Positions 10,586 to 22,075 of a DNA stretch of 64,000 nucleotides are shown here, one piece after another (the stretch's first letter is position 1; each line of letters begins with the position of its first letter). Origin of the DNA: Agrypnia vestita (Eukaryota; Arthropoda; Insecta; Trichoptera; Phryganeidae). Position numbers and translations under genes: made by a program. The stretch is taken from assembly GCA_016648135.1 (NCBI GenBank), contig JADDOH010010181.1, positions 1-64,000 on the forward strand. The letters are read 5' to 3'. The notes beneath the pieces are model-generated. The model was not told the origin of the DNA, did no database searches, and was given only the letters and a program-made list of their open reading frames with translations.

Positions 10586-10815
10586 AAAATGAGTAGCTTG
10601 TTGGTCTTGTGGTTAGGACTCTCGCCTCGTGATCCAAACGTCACTGGTTCGAACCTCACTCCAGATCAGCAAGTTAGTCCTATTTTCATAGCACAAGCGT
10701 TTAGCTTAGTTTGAAAATAGTAAGAATATTGATGTGACACGTATTCCGTGTTCGTATCTCTATTTAAAAAAAAAATAATAAAAAAAAAAAATTAAAAAAA
10801 AATAAAAATAAAAAG
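10586..10815 (+). mobile_element. tRNA-derived SINE
   Basis: A tRNA-like head with A-box-like TTGTGGTTAGGACTCTCG (about 10605) and a B box GGTTCGAACCTC (10646) is followed by a tRNA-unrelated body and a long A-rich tail from about 10765. The head does not fold into a convincing complete tRNA and continues far past the tRNA end, so it is called a SINE and not a tRNA gene. Confidence 0.75.
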
Positions 10816-11357
10816 GCGCGCTTTATTACGAGAAGACAGTTTCACTCAAGTGACTCGTCTTAGAACAATTTTTTTTAAATACATTTTTATGTATAAAACG
10901 TCTTGTTTACTGAGAGATTTAATTATGCAAGAATAAATACTTCAGCTGCAGTTTAAAGTGTCTTAGATATATGCGAGGGGACATTCTTCTGCTGTGACCC
11001 ATTCCTCTCTCCGAAAGAACTAGGTAAGTTCATCTCTGTGCGCATTTTACACTCTGTGGCTATTAGTGCTAGTACCTATAAATATCAAATTTGATAATTG
11101 ACATAATTGGTTTTTTCATGACTTTTTGTATTTATATTGTTAATATTAATAATGTTAGTACTTAGATAGCTAAGCTTTTTTTATGATATATTAACCCAAA
11201 TCAGGGCGTGTATGATTGATAAATAAATAGATGTAATTATATCCTTTCGGGTCCACTTATGTAAGAACGGTGAAGAAGGACTACAGCTAGCTAGCTCCCA
11301 CATCAGCCCTACAGTTTCGCCAACCAATTTGGCATTTTTTAATGCTAAAGTGATCGT
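10816..11357. other. No gene seen
   Basis: AT-rich sequence; no coding or RNA gene recognised. A 13-base word CTTATGTAAGAAC at 11257-11269 recurs at 11391-11403. Confidence 0.4.
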
Positions 11358-11394
11358 GCCCGGCTAACTTAGTCGGTATAGCATGAGACTCTTA
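11358..11394 (+). pseudogene. 5' half of a tRNA-Lys(CUU), truncated
   Basis: GCCCGGCTAACTTAGTCGGT followed by ATAGCATGAGACTCTTA matches the acceptor 5' strand, D arm and anticodon arm of metazoan tRNA-Lys(CUU) with few changes. The match ends inside the anticodon loop. No T arm, B box or acceptor 3' strand follows, so it cannot be a functional tRNA. Confidence 0.75.
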
Positions 11395-11404
11395 TGTAAG
11401 AACA

Positions 11405-12120
11405 CAAAGAACTTCTCTCTGAATTTGGTACCTACCTTGAAAAATAACTTAAAAATTAACACATAGGTAGGTACGTGAAACCTACACAAAATGCAGTGCC
11501 GAATAACCGTTTTCTAGAAAATGAAATTTTAAAATGTCAAAAATACATTACATTCCTTCCCAGTGAACTGTACATATATGTATAACAGACGCAGGCACTG
11601 TTCGTATAGAACCATAGGAATACTAATTGTATTCACTCAGATTAGAAAATAAGTATGTAAGAGGTAAAAAATGCTGACATATCTAATAGTACTCGGAACA
11701 AATTACATATTGATTAAGTTATTTCCAACCGATAAACCTCTCGAGATGATATGTGGGACTATTCGTGTGAGGTGATATCACACTACCTTAGAACCTTTAT
11801 ACATGTATACACACAAACGAATACTTGTTATGATAGCAGGGTAGTTTTACGGGTTTTGAGTACGGTTAAGGGGTGAATGGCTTAATGGGATTACGAGAAT
11901 ATTCTCGTTAAATTATTTCGCCCCTACCCCCAACTGAGATGTTACACTAACACCTTGTTGAGATATAAGACATTTTGAAAACACGCAAGTAATGTGTATC
12001 AATATTTGGATTCTAAGAGTTTGGGGCATATTTCACAGGAAAAGCAAAAAAATGGAAATATAATTAAATAAGATATAAGTTAACTGACAATAATCTTTAT
12101 AATGTTTAATATGAAAGATC
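11405..12120. other. No gene seen
   Basis: AT-rich DNA with no recognisable coding, RNA or repeat boundaries. Confidence 0.4.
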
Positions 12121-12480
12121 AACAATAATTTGGAGGTAGATTTCTGCCTAAATTATGAGACAAAAAATGCAAATGCAAAGCTTGCACTTTTTTCAATATT
12201 TCTGACTTCTCTTCTGTAGGACTTTGGATTATGACGTTGGACGTATAAAATGTGTGTGTTTTTTTAAATAATATATCGCACTCATAGTTTTAGACTATGA
12301 TATCTCAAAAATTGGCATTCTGAGATAATTAGATTCAAAGTTTCAATTGTCAGAAAGAAATCAAAGAATGTGTGTAGAAATATTTTTCTTACTGTACACC
12401 ATAATTTGTATTTTATTGTAATATTTTAGGAAGCGAAATTATTAAAAGGAAATTTTTATTTTAATATGATAGTTTTATTG
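12121..12480. repeat. Degenerate foldback-family fragment
   Basis: Contains TGGAGGTAGATTTCTGCCTA and TTTTTTCAATATTTCTGACT, words shared with the palindromic elements at 21381 and 25664, but the opposite arm is not clear. A decayed copy is the simplest reading. Confidence 0.4.
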
Positions 12481-12849
12481 AGATACCATACTCTAAAAAA
12501 CTAGACAAACAAATATTTTCATCGAGTAATTTTGATATAACTCATATATACTATTATTATACCTACATAAACATAAGAAGATAAAATGCCTTCAAGAGAA
12601 CACTGAAAATTATAAATACTTTTTTTTTCTAAAATAACAGAAATCCCTTCGATTGGGATTAATTAAAAATTTTAAATTCATCGAATCAAATATTTTTGTG
12701 ATAGAATTTGTCTTCTGTTAATTCTTAACAGTGCATATCTTCGGTTGGATTAACACGCATGTGAGGAATATTTCGGGAAGGTGTTAGTCTGTGGATGATA
12801 TGTACTATGGTGTGGTGTGTGGTGTATTTACATGTTAGTGTAATGGTTG

Positions 12850-12888
12850 TCCTGATGAAGAGACAGGTACGTCTCGAAACCGGTATTA
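12850..12888 (+). ncRNA. Hammerhead-like hairpin motif
   Basis: CCTGATGAAGAGAC - loop - GTCTCGAAACCGG. CTGATGA and CGAAAC bracket a 5-bp stem, the layout of a hammerhead catalytic core, but with one extra A after CTGATGA. Related copies lie at 13055, 23100, 32105, 37060, 57690 and 57905. Catalytic activity is not shown; it may be a conserved structural tail of a retroelement. Confidence 0.4.
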
Positions 12889-13054
12889 TGTATACTAACA
12901 TAACTAACATTTTATTAAAATGCCTGACCACGAAGTTAATCCTTTAAATATTAAAAATATTAATAATACATATTTGTACACTTCGCTGTAATGTAGTTGT
13001 GATTTGTGATGTTTAAAAAAAAGCTTTTTTATTTGTTTATACTTATATTCATTA

Positions 13055-13100
13055 ATTACACCTACATGTTTCGGTAAAACCTTTTCATCATCAGGGTGTT
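13055..13100 (-). ncRNA. Hammerhead-like hairpin motif
   Basis: On the minus strand CCTGATGATGAAAAGG...ACCGAAACATGTAGGTGT. The 3' part CGAAACATGTAGGT is shared with the copy at 23100. The stem is weaker than in that copy. Confidence 0.35.
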
Positions 13101-13639
13101 TTATAAATGTCAAAATATCAAAATGATGTCTTGTTTTTATAAATTATTTGAAAAAATATTTTTAAATATTATTGCTGAAGTTCTTGATTACATAAAATTA
13201 TGGGAAACATTTTTAGAATTGGACTAGTAGTTAAATTTAATTGATTATTAATAATAGTTTGTTTACTTTTTTTTACATGCTTTGCTAATTTCTAATTGTT
13301 CTTAATTATTCAATCTCACATCAAAATTATTTATGTGTAAAATACAAAGTCCTAAATTTTTATTAAAACCGTGATCATTTTCTAATAAATGATTTGCAAA
13401 TTCAGAAAAAGCATGATTATCCAAACAACAAATAATAAAATCTTTTTTTTTAAATGTCAATCTACAAAGTAGCTCAATCAATTGAAAAAAAAGGGATATT
13501 TTTTTACCGGGTGGTTGATAATTCTTTCATATCTTGTTGTCTTGTCGTTTTGTCACAAGATGATTTCGGATCGCCGAAATATTTTCCAAAAGATATTCCG
13601 AACGATTTCTTTAGAGCTGTCCGATTCGCAAAATTAGAG
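13101..13639. other. No gene seen
   Basis: AT-rich DNA. A short open stretch 13454-13705 (+) is of low complexity and unsupported. Confidence 0.4.
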
Positions 13640-13870
13640 ATTGCGCACCGCGCGGTCAGGCGTCAGGCGGGCCGCCGGATGTGCCGGATGGACGGCGCGA
13701 GGTGACAATTGCCTACAAAGGCGAGGAAATGGACCTCGAATCCGCTCGCTCCGAGGCGGTTCACTTGGCATTGTGCGCAAACCTTACGGATCCATTGTTT
13801 GATTGGCCCAACTTTGTGCATTGTCCCGGGCGGAGGCGTTCGGCTATTATTTATTATCCGATGCATTGAA
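13640..13870. other. CpG-dense segment, function unknown
   Basis: Base composition jumps to GC-rich with many CG dinucleotides (GCGCACCGCGCGGTCAGGCG near 13644). Both strands are open for about 60 codons (13681-13869 +, 13663-13866 -), as expected from composition, and neither peptide is recognised. It could be a promoter-proximal exon of an unseen gene, or a transposon fragment. Confidence 0.35.
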
Positions 13871-14369
13871 CTGTAGCTAGCCTACCCACCAGCCTTATCC
13901 CTAAAGGACTGCAGTGAATTTAGACCGTGTCAAGGACTGCGACCGTGTTTAGGAATTTCCAAAAGAAAAAAGCTAACGATATTTTTATACATGTCCGTGA
14001 GGGATAATTATTGATTATGAAAAATTATACAAGTATTAGAGAGATGAAACTAAAAAGCTAAAAATAAAATGAAATACATATAATGGTCATGAAAGGAATA
14101 AAGAAATGAAATTGATAGTTTTCAGGAATATTCTAATGTATATGTTAAATAATTCGGAAGATTAAAAAGAATATTGCTCAATATTCCACATTAAAAGTTT
14201 AGAGGTTTTATTACCAGCTACGAAATATATGTATACTATGTCATGGGAGGGACTCTATATATATATATATATATATCTTTAGCATAGTGCATTCGAATAT
14301 AATAAAGAAATTGATTTAGAACATTCATACAACAAAAATTTGGTAATGTGTGGATGATCTTACAGTGAA
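13871..14369. other. No gene seen; (TA)n microsatellite
   Basis: AT-rich; a perfect (TA)n run of about 20 bases lies at 14254-14275. Confidence 0.45.
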
Positions 14370-14515
14370 ATTGTTGAACGTTGTATTGATTATTTAAGCC
14401 AGCCTATACAGGTCATAATCCTTGGGTCACCCTGAAAAGACTTCCTTACACGTTTCCCATATAATTAGCTTCGCCTCTGTGAGACTTCTATAACTTATCT
14501 TAATGAAAAAAAGGT
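14370..14515 (-). repeat. Arm of the 'AGTCTCACAGAGACGAAGCT' foldback family
   Basis: Reverse-strand copy of a block also found at 29003-29165, 32326-32480, 32765-32910 (inverted) and 45600-45765. It carries words like TTAAGCCAGC and GTGAGACTTCTATAA. Only one arm is present. Confidence 0.6.
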
Positions 14516-15688
14516 TATACATTAATGAGTATTTTTCAATTTAAATTTCAATAATTTTGTCAAAAGCGTTATAATTTTTCAATCTCCGTTGTGTTTATAA
14601 AATCGTTACGAATACGTTATATCATTGATTGAATAGTGGTGATTTTGCTTCAGAACCTCTCAATCCAAGAGAGTTGGTTCATGATCTGAGAGGCATCCTC
14701 TAATTTCCAAGATATTTCGCTCTCTAAGAGAATGATCACTTAGATTAACTGGTGGTGATTGGAAGGTTGGAAAGAACAGAGATGAAGAGGACGATCCCAA
14801 CCTATTAGATCAATGATGCTACTGTGTTTCCTGCAAATATATGTGGGGAATAAATATAAAAAGAAGAAGAGAGAGAGGCAGAAAGAAATGAAAAAATATA
14901 TTACCTGATCACAACCCAGAGGTTACAGTCCCTAAACTGGAGAAGACGAAGTATTGGGTTTTTTTCATTACTCTTTAAATAACTTTATTTGAGGGGTATA
15001 GAAAAAAAATCCGCAACTCTGCAATTGAACAAATTGAACGTTCTTCAGGTGACTTTATGGTAGAGTGGAAATTTTAAAATTGATATGTTTGTGAAAAATG
15101 CTTTTAAGCCATATAAATATGCTCTCGAGAGATCAATCGTAAAACTGCGTATCGTAAAAATCGTAAAATTTTCTAACACGTCATCCTCTTTTTGCGTCAG
15201 TTACATAGTGCTGCTTTTGTTCATAAACCCCTCATTATTTTGTCTGCGCTTTCATTTTTATGTGTGTTACATTTTTATGTTTGTATTTCATCATTTTTAT
15301 ATTCTGTTTCAATGTTATTTTTGACGACTTCGCACAGATTTCGGCGTGTGCTCAGATGCGTAAGATTTATAAGGTGTTCTTTTTTTTTGGTCCTAATACG
15401 ATAATTATAATTTTTTAATTGCCCAACCTATTTTTAATTTTTTTTACGTATACACATGTAACCGCTCTGGACCGGTTACGTCAACTTAGTTTACAGTAAT
15501 AGTTGGTTTAAAGCAAATATTTTTACTTAAACGAGTTGTTTGATCGGTAGAAAACGCCAAAATATATGCGAAAGATTGCTATAAACCAAATTGATGCATC
15601 AGGCTCTTGGTTAGGCCAATCATATCATTTCAAAAAAATCATAATAATTTGAAAGTGAAATAAATTGTGACATGATTTATTAAAATTA
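14516..15688. other. No gene seen
   Basis: AT-rich, with T-rich low-complexity stretches (15220-15330) that give spurious hydrophobic open frames. No recognisable feature. Confidence 0.4.
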
Positions 15689-15922
15689 TTAAAAAATGTC
15701 AACAAATAAACTGCTGCAACGCTGCGCTCCGTGGGTTGGAAATTTATCCCGGCTTGTGGAAACCGTAAATTCCGTGGACCAACACAAACTAAGTGTCCGT
15801 GTCAAAATAAAATCGTTTCCATTCACAGAGGCACAAATCGCCTCATAAACAGGTTCATTGTCACCACCGGGACAACAGATCCCCTGTGACACTCGATCAA
15901 AAGTTTCCTCAATAGGACGCAT
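15689..15922 (-). CDS. Unrecognised short ORF, possible exon
   Basis: A 77-residue frame starting MRPIEETFDRVSQGICCPGG is preceded on its strand by TTGACTTGTAG, which could be a splice acceptor just before its start. Composition is less AT-biased than the flanks. The peptide is Cys/Ser-rich with no recognised motif and no partner exon was found. It may be an exon of an unseen gene or chance. Confidence 0.25.
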   Translation of the reverse strand: MRPIEETFDRVSQGICCPGGDNEPVYEAICASVNGNDFILTRTLSLCWSTEFTVSTSRDKFPTHGAQRCSSLFVDIF

Positions 15923-16279
15923 CCTGTCGCCTACAAGTCAAAAAGGACAATAATGCAATTATATACCCGTTCCCACATTCCTGCGTCTTTCCATCTCCCT
16001 TTCTCTCACACAGCATCTTTACAGATGACTTGATGGGTCTTGATGTAATGTAGAGTTATGTTTCCTGAATTTTTTTGATCACTGTGCGCATAAATATTTT
16101 GCGCAATTTTATAATTCATTACTCTTATTTGTGCACTGAAGGAGATATAAGAAACGCATTATCATATAAAACGTCCGGTAGGTGCTCTCTTAATTTATTT
16201 CGCTGGCCGCTTAAAATTCGCCGCATTCGCTAGTATTCGTTTCTAAGGAATCGCTGTTCCGTGTAGAGGTTATGTCGCT
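15923..16279. other. No gene seen
   Basis: AT-rich DNA; nothing recognised. Confidence 0.4.
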
Positions 16280-16490
16280 CTTTATACAGAGTGTCTGATG
16301 GCTAATAGCAAAATCTTCAAAATCTATCTACTAATCAAGTCTTATTTATTCAATTTTGAATAAAAAATAATCTCTAGGCCTTGGGTGAAATTTTGACAGT
16401 TACGTAGATAAGCACCTGAAAAATTGCATTTTTTTTCAATATTTCTGACTTATTTTCTGCAAAACCTTTCAAAGCTTTTGCTACTAGATA
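16280..16490. repeat. Foldback-family fragment (one arm)
   Basis: TACAGAGTGTCTGATGGCTA at the left end matches the left end of the element at 1123, and TTTTTTCAATATTTCTGACT shares its core. The second arm is missing or too decayed to see. Confidence 0.5.
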
Positions 16491-17639
16491 TGAGACCCAT
16501 ACAAGGAATGTCATTTCGCGAACATTCGGGTATGATCGACTGACTTCTTAACTTTTCTTGTTATTTGTTAAACATTCAGAGTGCTGGTCCTCGAATATGT
16601 GTAATTATTTTTATTTCTACAGTCTCGTGACAATATTGTCACAGATGCGTGGCGGTGGGAGACTAAATGAAACACTCACAATCAATTAAACTTTTATTTA
16701 ATAAACGGAGACAATAGACACAAACTTAACTGGAGCACTATTCTATAATTCGCACTGTTTCACTATCGAAAACGTTCCACTTGTCTTTGGTATACCTACT
16801 GAGGCACGTCATTTGTATCGCTCAGGTTTACACTAAAAAATTCTGCACGTAGGTATAGGTCTTTCCATTTAAGAAAGACAATCGAATTAATATATATGTA
16901 AGTCGTGCGTATGACGCACATTACTGCGTTGGGTTGGTGTTTACGGGTATAAACACAACGAAACAATGTGCTATCAACCAACAGTCTTGGTGGCTACGAC
17001 AATATGACGCTGTAGCCAAATCTATTCAGTGCTGTCTTCTCCAAGCATCAGCATTGCTGGCAGCTTCCTGAAGCGCATCATTGATTGCAAACTTCAGTAA
17101 ATCTTTCCAACTAGTCTTCCGATTTTAGATCTTCCGCGGAGCAGGTTCTCTCAATTCCACTATATACCACAAGTCTCTAAATTGCATCTGTAGTAGGTAT
17201 TGAGATTATTTTTTGCAAGCAATACAATTATTGCGGTTGAAATGACTTATTTAATGAGCTGCATTCACTTCACTTCAAAACACTACAAAATAAAATATTA
17301 AAAGTTGTAAGTTTTAAAAGCTCTCTTATGCTCCATCAAGTCATGAAGGATAATATTTCTACTGCTGCTTGAATGTTTGTATTTGGTTCCACACATGGTT
17401 GGATTCGCCATACAAAACCTGCATGTCTAACTAAACCTATTATAACACTATTTCATTCCTAAAAAGAATATTAAATTGCGATTAGCGATTCATAATAAAG
17501 TCCCGTAATTTACTACCAATTATGGCAATCTAAATTTGCGTATCATTTTGATACTGCACGGTGATTCACGCTACGAAAATTGTCCCGAAAGGGAAAGGAT
17601 ATATCATTATTTAATACTCAAACCTATTATTATTCCTAT
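16491..17639. other. No gene seen
   Basis: Includes a perfect 16-base palindrome GTGACAATATTGTCAC (about 16627) and a GC-richer patch at 16985-17160 without a meaningful translation. Possibly a decayed retroelement; unproved. Confidence 0.35.
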
Positions 17640-18010
17640 TATTCAATTCAATTTATTAATTTATATATCATTTACATTACAAAAATAAATTTAATTCGTA
17701 AATGTTATCAATAAGTTAAAAATATATAAACAAAAAAAACAAATATTAAATTTATAATATCAAAGGTGAAGAAGAATTCTGCTTCGGAAAATCATCTCAG
17801 GCACATGGAACAGATCAATGTCCAGATTGATATTGTTCAACATAGCGGCAGCTCTTCCAAAAGGCATAACCATTGGCAAGTTGGTCTTGTATATTGGAAT
17901 GTGAAACGATATATGCTGACGCTGTCTAAGGTAATTATCAGGAACATACAAACCAATGCTCTGCATAATTTCGGGATTATCGATCATACCGCGCAACAAT
18001 CAATAAAATG
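17640..18010 (-). mobile_element. Non-LTR retrotransposon C-terminal fragment
   Basis: On the minus strand the frame 17999-17760 reads NPEIMQSIGLYVPDNYLR...FHIPIYKTNLPMVMPF...MLNNINLDIDLF, the conserved C-terminal tail seen after reverse transcriptase in jockey-like insect LINEs (VP-x-R, P-R-T-N, LN, DLF spacing). A 3' tail rich in AATTTA follows. Only the terminal part is present, as in 5'-truncated copies. Confidence 0.65.
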
Positions 18011-18936
18011 CGTAATCAAATACATGCATACCTTGAATACCTTGAATAAACTCGGTTTTGGTAAAGCCAAGGATAATGCCCGTACTCTCTCATATAGAGA
18101 TATCTTAGAAACTTCGCACTGGAATGAATATTTTATTAGGTATTAGTATTTCTTGTTTAATAAACTTATTTACAGTTACATGCGATTTCAAAATATCGTC
18201 ATCATAACGTGGCTACGTTCCGTTGAGGGGTTTTCGCAACTACCATACAAGAGTACTTTGGAGGAAGCATTATTTGGACATATCCGGCCCAGCGTAATCG
18301 ATAGAGCATTTAAAAAAATATTAAATAACAATTTTAATTCACAAAATGTCTCTCATTTTCTCTTATTTCTTGATTGACGCACGGGTCTTGTTGAAAGCGA
18401 TGGTAGGGAGCTCCGGTCATGTCTTGGACTTGGTGTATCTATTTATTGGAGATCGACTCAATCGCTCTCCATTCTAACGCATTCCCACCTATTATCACCT
18501 ATTTATCCAGACTGTCTCGCTTTTTTCTAGCAATATGCCTATTGAATGGGTTATCATATACTGATTGCCATGAACTTCTGACCAAATACAATTGAACGCA
18601 TATTTTCGCCGGACATGACATACGTCACTTTTTTATTGCAATGGCTGCAAAACGAACGCGTCTAAGAATGCTCCAATCAACAGGAGAATAACTTAAAATA
18701 TTAAAACATATTTTTACTGTTTACAGCGTTAACTTTGTGGTTGGATATAATTCCCTACAATATGTAATTAATTGCATATTTAATGATTTTTAGAATATTA
18801 AATTCATTAAGTAAATTCAAAAGAATTTAATTCAAGAAGAATTAATTTAGTTTGCACCTAACACTTATTAAATACAAAATGTACATGTTTCAAGAACAAT
18901 TTTTTTGTATTCAGGATGAGTTGTATATATATAATA
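18011..18936. other. No gene seen
   Basis: AT-rich DNA; short open stretches at 17766-18146 and 18153-18377 have no recognisable content. Confidence 0.4.
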
Positions 18937-19320
18937 CTAGCTTACCCGCGCGGCTTCGCACGCGTAGATTTTTAGTCATATTTTATCAATTTGTGTATTG
19001 CCCTTAACATATATGTCGTCGTGGGCTTTTTTATAGAACTTTTTAAGTTATACAACTTTTTAGAAAGTATTTAAGTATATTATGCCGTTAAGGCAACGTT
19101 CTTGAAAAACGCATCGCTCGACCATTTTTTTGTCGACTTTAGTTATAAAATAGGTCACCACAAAAAGCCATTTCATCTTAAAATTATATAGCCTACGTCC
19201 ACCCTAACAGTTCATTCTAAATATCGGTGAAAGAATTTTTGTAATCGGATGAGTAGTTTCGGAGATTACCTCCTACATCCAAACTTACAAACTTTACCTC
19301 TTTATATATTAGTATAGGTA
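18937..19320 (+). repeat. Dispersed repeat, ACTAGCTTACCCGCGCGGCT family
   Basis: Begins ACTAGCTTACCCGCGCGGCT, contains GTAATCGGATGAGTAGTTTC, and ends ACCTCTTTATATATTAGTAT. I associate this layout with a very common dispersed repeat of lepidopteran genomes, probably the 3' end of an RTE-type LINE. Recognition is from general familiarity, not a search. Confidence 0.7.
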
Positions 19321-19324
19321 TGTA

Positions 19325-20589
19325 GGGTAAAAGCCGGATAGTTGCCCCGGTTTCGAATACACTATATTAGGGATGTTGGTGGCGTTAGCGCTTTACTACA
19401 ATTAGAAGTGAACCTCTCGCAGGCCTCAATGCCATGTAAGTTGTCGGAGTACGCGCACGCGTTTGACTATGTGAACAAAAATCTTCCGCGGCGAAACTTT
19501 GACAGGTGTCGAAATTATATTGGTAAGTAATTTCTTTTGAATATTTTTAGAACTGATTGTGGTTTCAGTAAACTTTTTGTTTCTTTGCGTGCATTAGAGT
19601 TTAAATTACACTGTTCATTGCATGTTATTGTTGAATAGTTTCTATTTATTTCGCAAATAAAAAGGGCAAGTATCCGTATCAAAAAGGATAGTCGCCCTAT
19701 CTACTTTTGCGGATAGTCGCCCTAGGGGCAACTATCCGCAACTATAAATTCTTTAACGTAAAAAGACAGATTTTTTTGATTTGGTGTTTTTTCCAACTTA
19801 TTGCGACTATAACTTGTTTTAAATAAAATAAATACCTGACTGTTTCATGCGTTCGTTCTAGGTGAACAAAATGCCTCGCAAGTATAATGCCTCACGAAAT
19901 CCAGGCGTGGTGCTGCATTAGCTGGACAGAAGATCGTTTAGCACTTGTGTTCGAAGAACTGGATATGTCAAATGTGGTTGGATGAAACTTTTACAACATC
20001 CAAAAACCATTGCATGAGATGTGGAAAGATGAAAACCCTGGCTTTTGGTGATAATTAATGCTGATGCCAAAGTTGATTGACATATTGTTCTATCTTTAAG
20101 ATAAACAATAATATTTTACTAATAACATACTTAACTTAAAGTTTGGAGCCTATTCTGTTATATTTTTATAGTTTTAAACGTTAAAATTTAATATTTTTTC
20201 ATAATGATTATTAATATTTTGATTAGTTCTTAATTAAGGATCTCAGTAAATAATAAATACTTAAAAACTGAATACTTACATTGATATAAATTTGTTTCTA
20301 TCTAAAAAAAATCGTAATGAGGCGTCTACCCCCGTACGAGGCAAGTATCCCCCGAAGTATTTTTAACATTAGGCAACTATCCGCTATAATAGGCAACTAT
20401 CCCCCTTTTGAGAGGTCAAATAAAACATGAATTACTCAAAACCAATATTAATTATGTTTACAAAAATGGGCTACTATAAAAGAAAAAAGACCAATGTTTT
20501 GATATACATGTTTCATTACTCTTAGGAAGTACATATTTTTTAATAATAGAGCTTTTTTTAAAAGTGGGGCAACTATCCGGCTTTTACCC
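19325..20589. mobile_element. pogo-like DNA transposon remnant, TA target duplication
   Basis: Perfect 24-base terminal inverted repeats (GGGTAAAAGCCGGATAGTTG...) flanked by TA on both sides (19323-19324 and 20590-20591). The terminal motif GGATAGTYGCCC is repeated inside (19688, 19711 and inverted at about 20342, 20374, 20392), likely transposase-binding subterminal repeats. Around 19870 a broken frame starts MPRKYNASR and after a phase change reads WTEDRLALVFEEL, like the N-terminal DNA-binding part of pogo-family transposases. Most of the transposase is missing. Confidence 0.75.
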
Positions 20590-20696
20590 TATTGCTCATA
20601 GTAATATGTACAATATTTAACAATACAACTGATCCTGAATAACAGAAAATTGTTTTTGAAACGTATATATTTTGTATTAATAAAGCGGTCTACTTA

Positions 20697-20880
20697 CTTA
20701 CTATTGTGCCTTTTTCCACGGGGGTAGGCAGAGGGGTTAGAGCGCCACACTCTTCTTTCTTAACATACATCTCTCGCCTCATCTACATTCATACATCTTC
20801 GCATACAATCTCGACGATTGTTGAGACTCCTATCAGAACCATCCTTCATTCAGTATCTGATTATTTGGTCATGCCACGTC
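20697..20880 (-). mobile_element. LINE 3'-end fragment (CMRRCMNVDEA family)
   Basis: On the minus strand it reads NNRR..CMRRCMNVDEARDV...RRVWRSNPSAYP-like sequence ending in a TAAG repeat tail at about 20690. The same family has copies at 28680, 32985, 35980 and 36405/36710, and it is the source of the 244-bp array. Only the last 60 or so codons are kept. Confidence 0.65.
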
Positions 20881-21380
20881 TTCCGTGGTTTTGCGATGCA
20901 AAAAAAGATAGAAAAGTTCTATGTTATTTGACTTTAATTCAACATTTAATTGGTTTAAAAGTACATCTGATTTATTTGTGTTAATTTTACTAAGGAAAAC
21001 AGCATTCCTTAGGATCTAGCATCAATGCTTTCTGTAATAATATATTTGATCAGAAGCTCATGTTTAAATTTGTATTGTGAGTGGTGTTAAATATAAAATT
21101 ATTTTTAGATCCTTTACTCCAGCCCCAGAAACGGAAGCGCGTTTCAACCCTTCCGTAAAATCACGACCATATGTGGAAATAAATAAAGTAATCAAAACAT
21201 TTTTTAATTTCGAACACGTGCCCGGCATCCGTTTGACAAGGCACCATGGATGTAGAATATGTTACCTTTAACATTTTGAAGCATATTTTAACAATTAGGG
21301 CATTTTTAAAGATGATTAATAATCATTTCCCGCCAAAAATATGCCCTTAAATAAGTGAAAAACAGCGGCAAAAGTCTTTA
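20881..21380. other. No gene seen
   Basis: AT-rich; an open stretch 21077-21271 (+) has no recognisable content. Confidence 0.4.
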
Positions 21381-21660
21381 TACAGGGTGTAACAGAGCTA
21401 GCCCACAATACCTTACAGGTAGATTTCTACCTAAATTAAGAGTCGAAAATGTTTAGGCAATCATATGTCCTAGTATCAATAATGGAGATATTATTGCCTG
21501 CCCAACATAACTTGGCGTGCGGCAGGATTGGAACTAAAACCCGCCCCGCCCGCACCCGGCGGCAACCCCTCGCCCTGTAATTCAGTAGAATTTTGTATTT
21601 GCTCGGGAGCTGTGACATCTTGATTACCTGTGTAATGTACACTGAATTTTTATGTCCAAA
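21381..21660. repeat. Foldback-family left arm with GC-rich insertion
   Basis: TACAGGGTGTAACAGAGCTA and ACCTTACAGGTAGATTT match the terminus of the palindromic element at 25664-26092. The right arm is absent; a GC-richer segment (21500-21570) follows. Confidence 0.5.
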
Positions 21661-22075
21661 ACAACCAAAACAGTCCGGGGTGGTGCAAGAACAATTGCCA
21701 ATGAAGTATTAAAGCTGAAAAAGCAAATAATGGACCGATATTACCGTCTGACAGTTGACAGATAGAGCGGCCGCCGCGGAGCGCGCTGTTACCCGACCAA
21801 ATTTATATTGAAGACTCTGACACTGGTCACCGGACATTCAGTACATTATGTATTGTATAATAAATTTACAACCTGGCAACTTCTGTTTGGCGACAGGGGC
21901 GACCTCCCTCGCACGCCAAGTTATCGCGGTGGCACTCTAGCTTCAAAGCTTGCATTATTTATGCTTAAGTATTTTTTGTTAATCGTTGGACTGTCATTGG
22001 TGTAATTTATAGGAATATTACACCCGGAGTGTTAACACGCATGCATCGCCTTGGAAACAAATTCTCGGAATCTTA
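21661..22075. other. No gene seen
   Basis: Mixed composition with a GCGGCCGCCGCGGAGCGCGC patch near 21766. No feature identified. Confidence 0.4.

Noticed and set aside
10586..10665. Functional tRNA gene
   Set aside because: A and B boxes are present, but no proper acceptor stem forms and the sequence continues into a SINE body with an A-rich tail.
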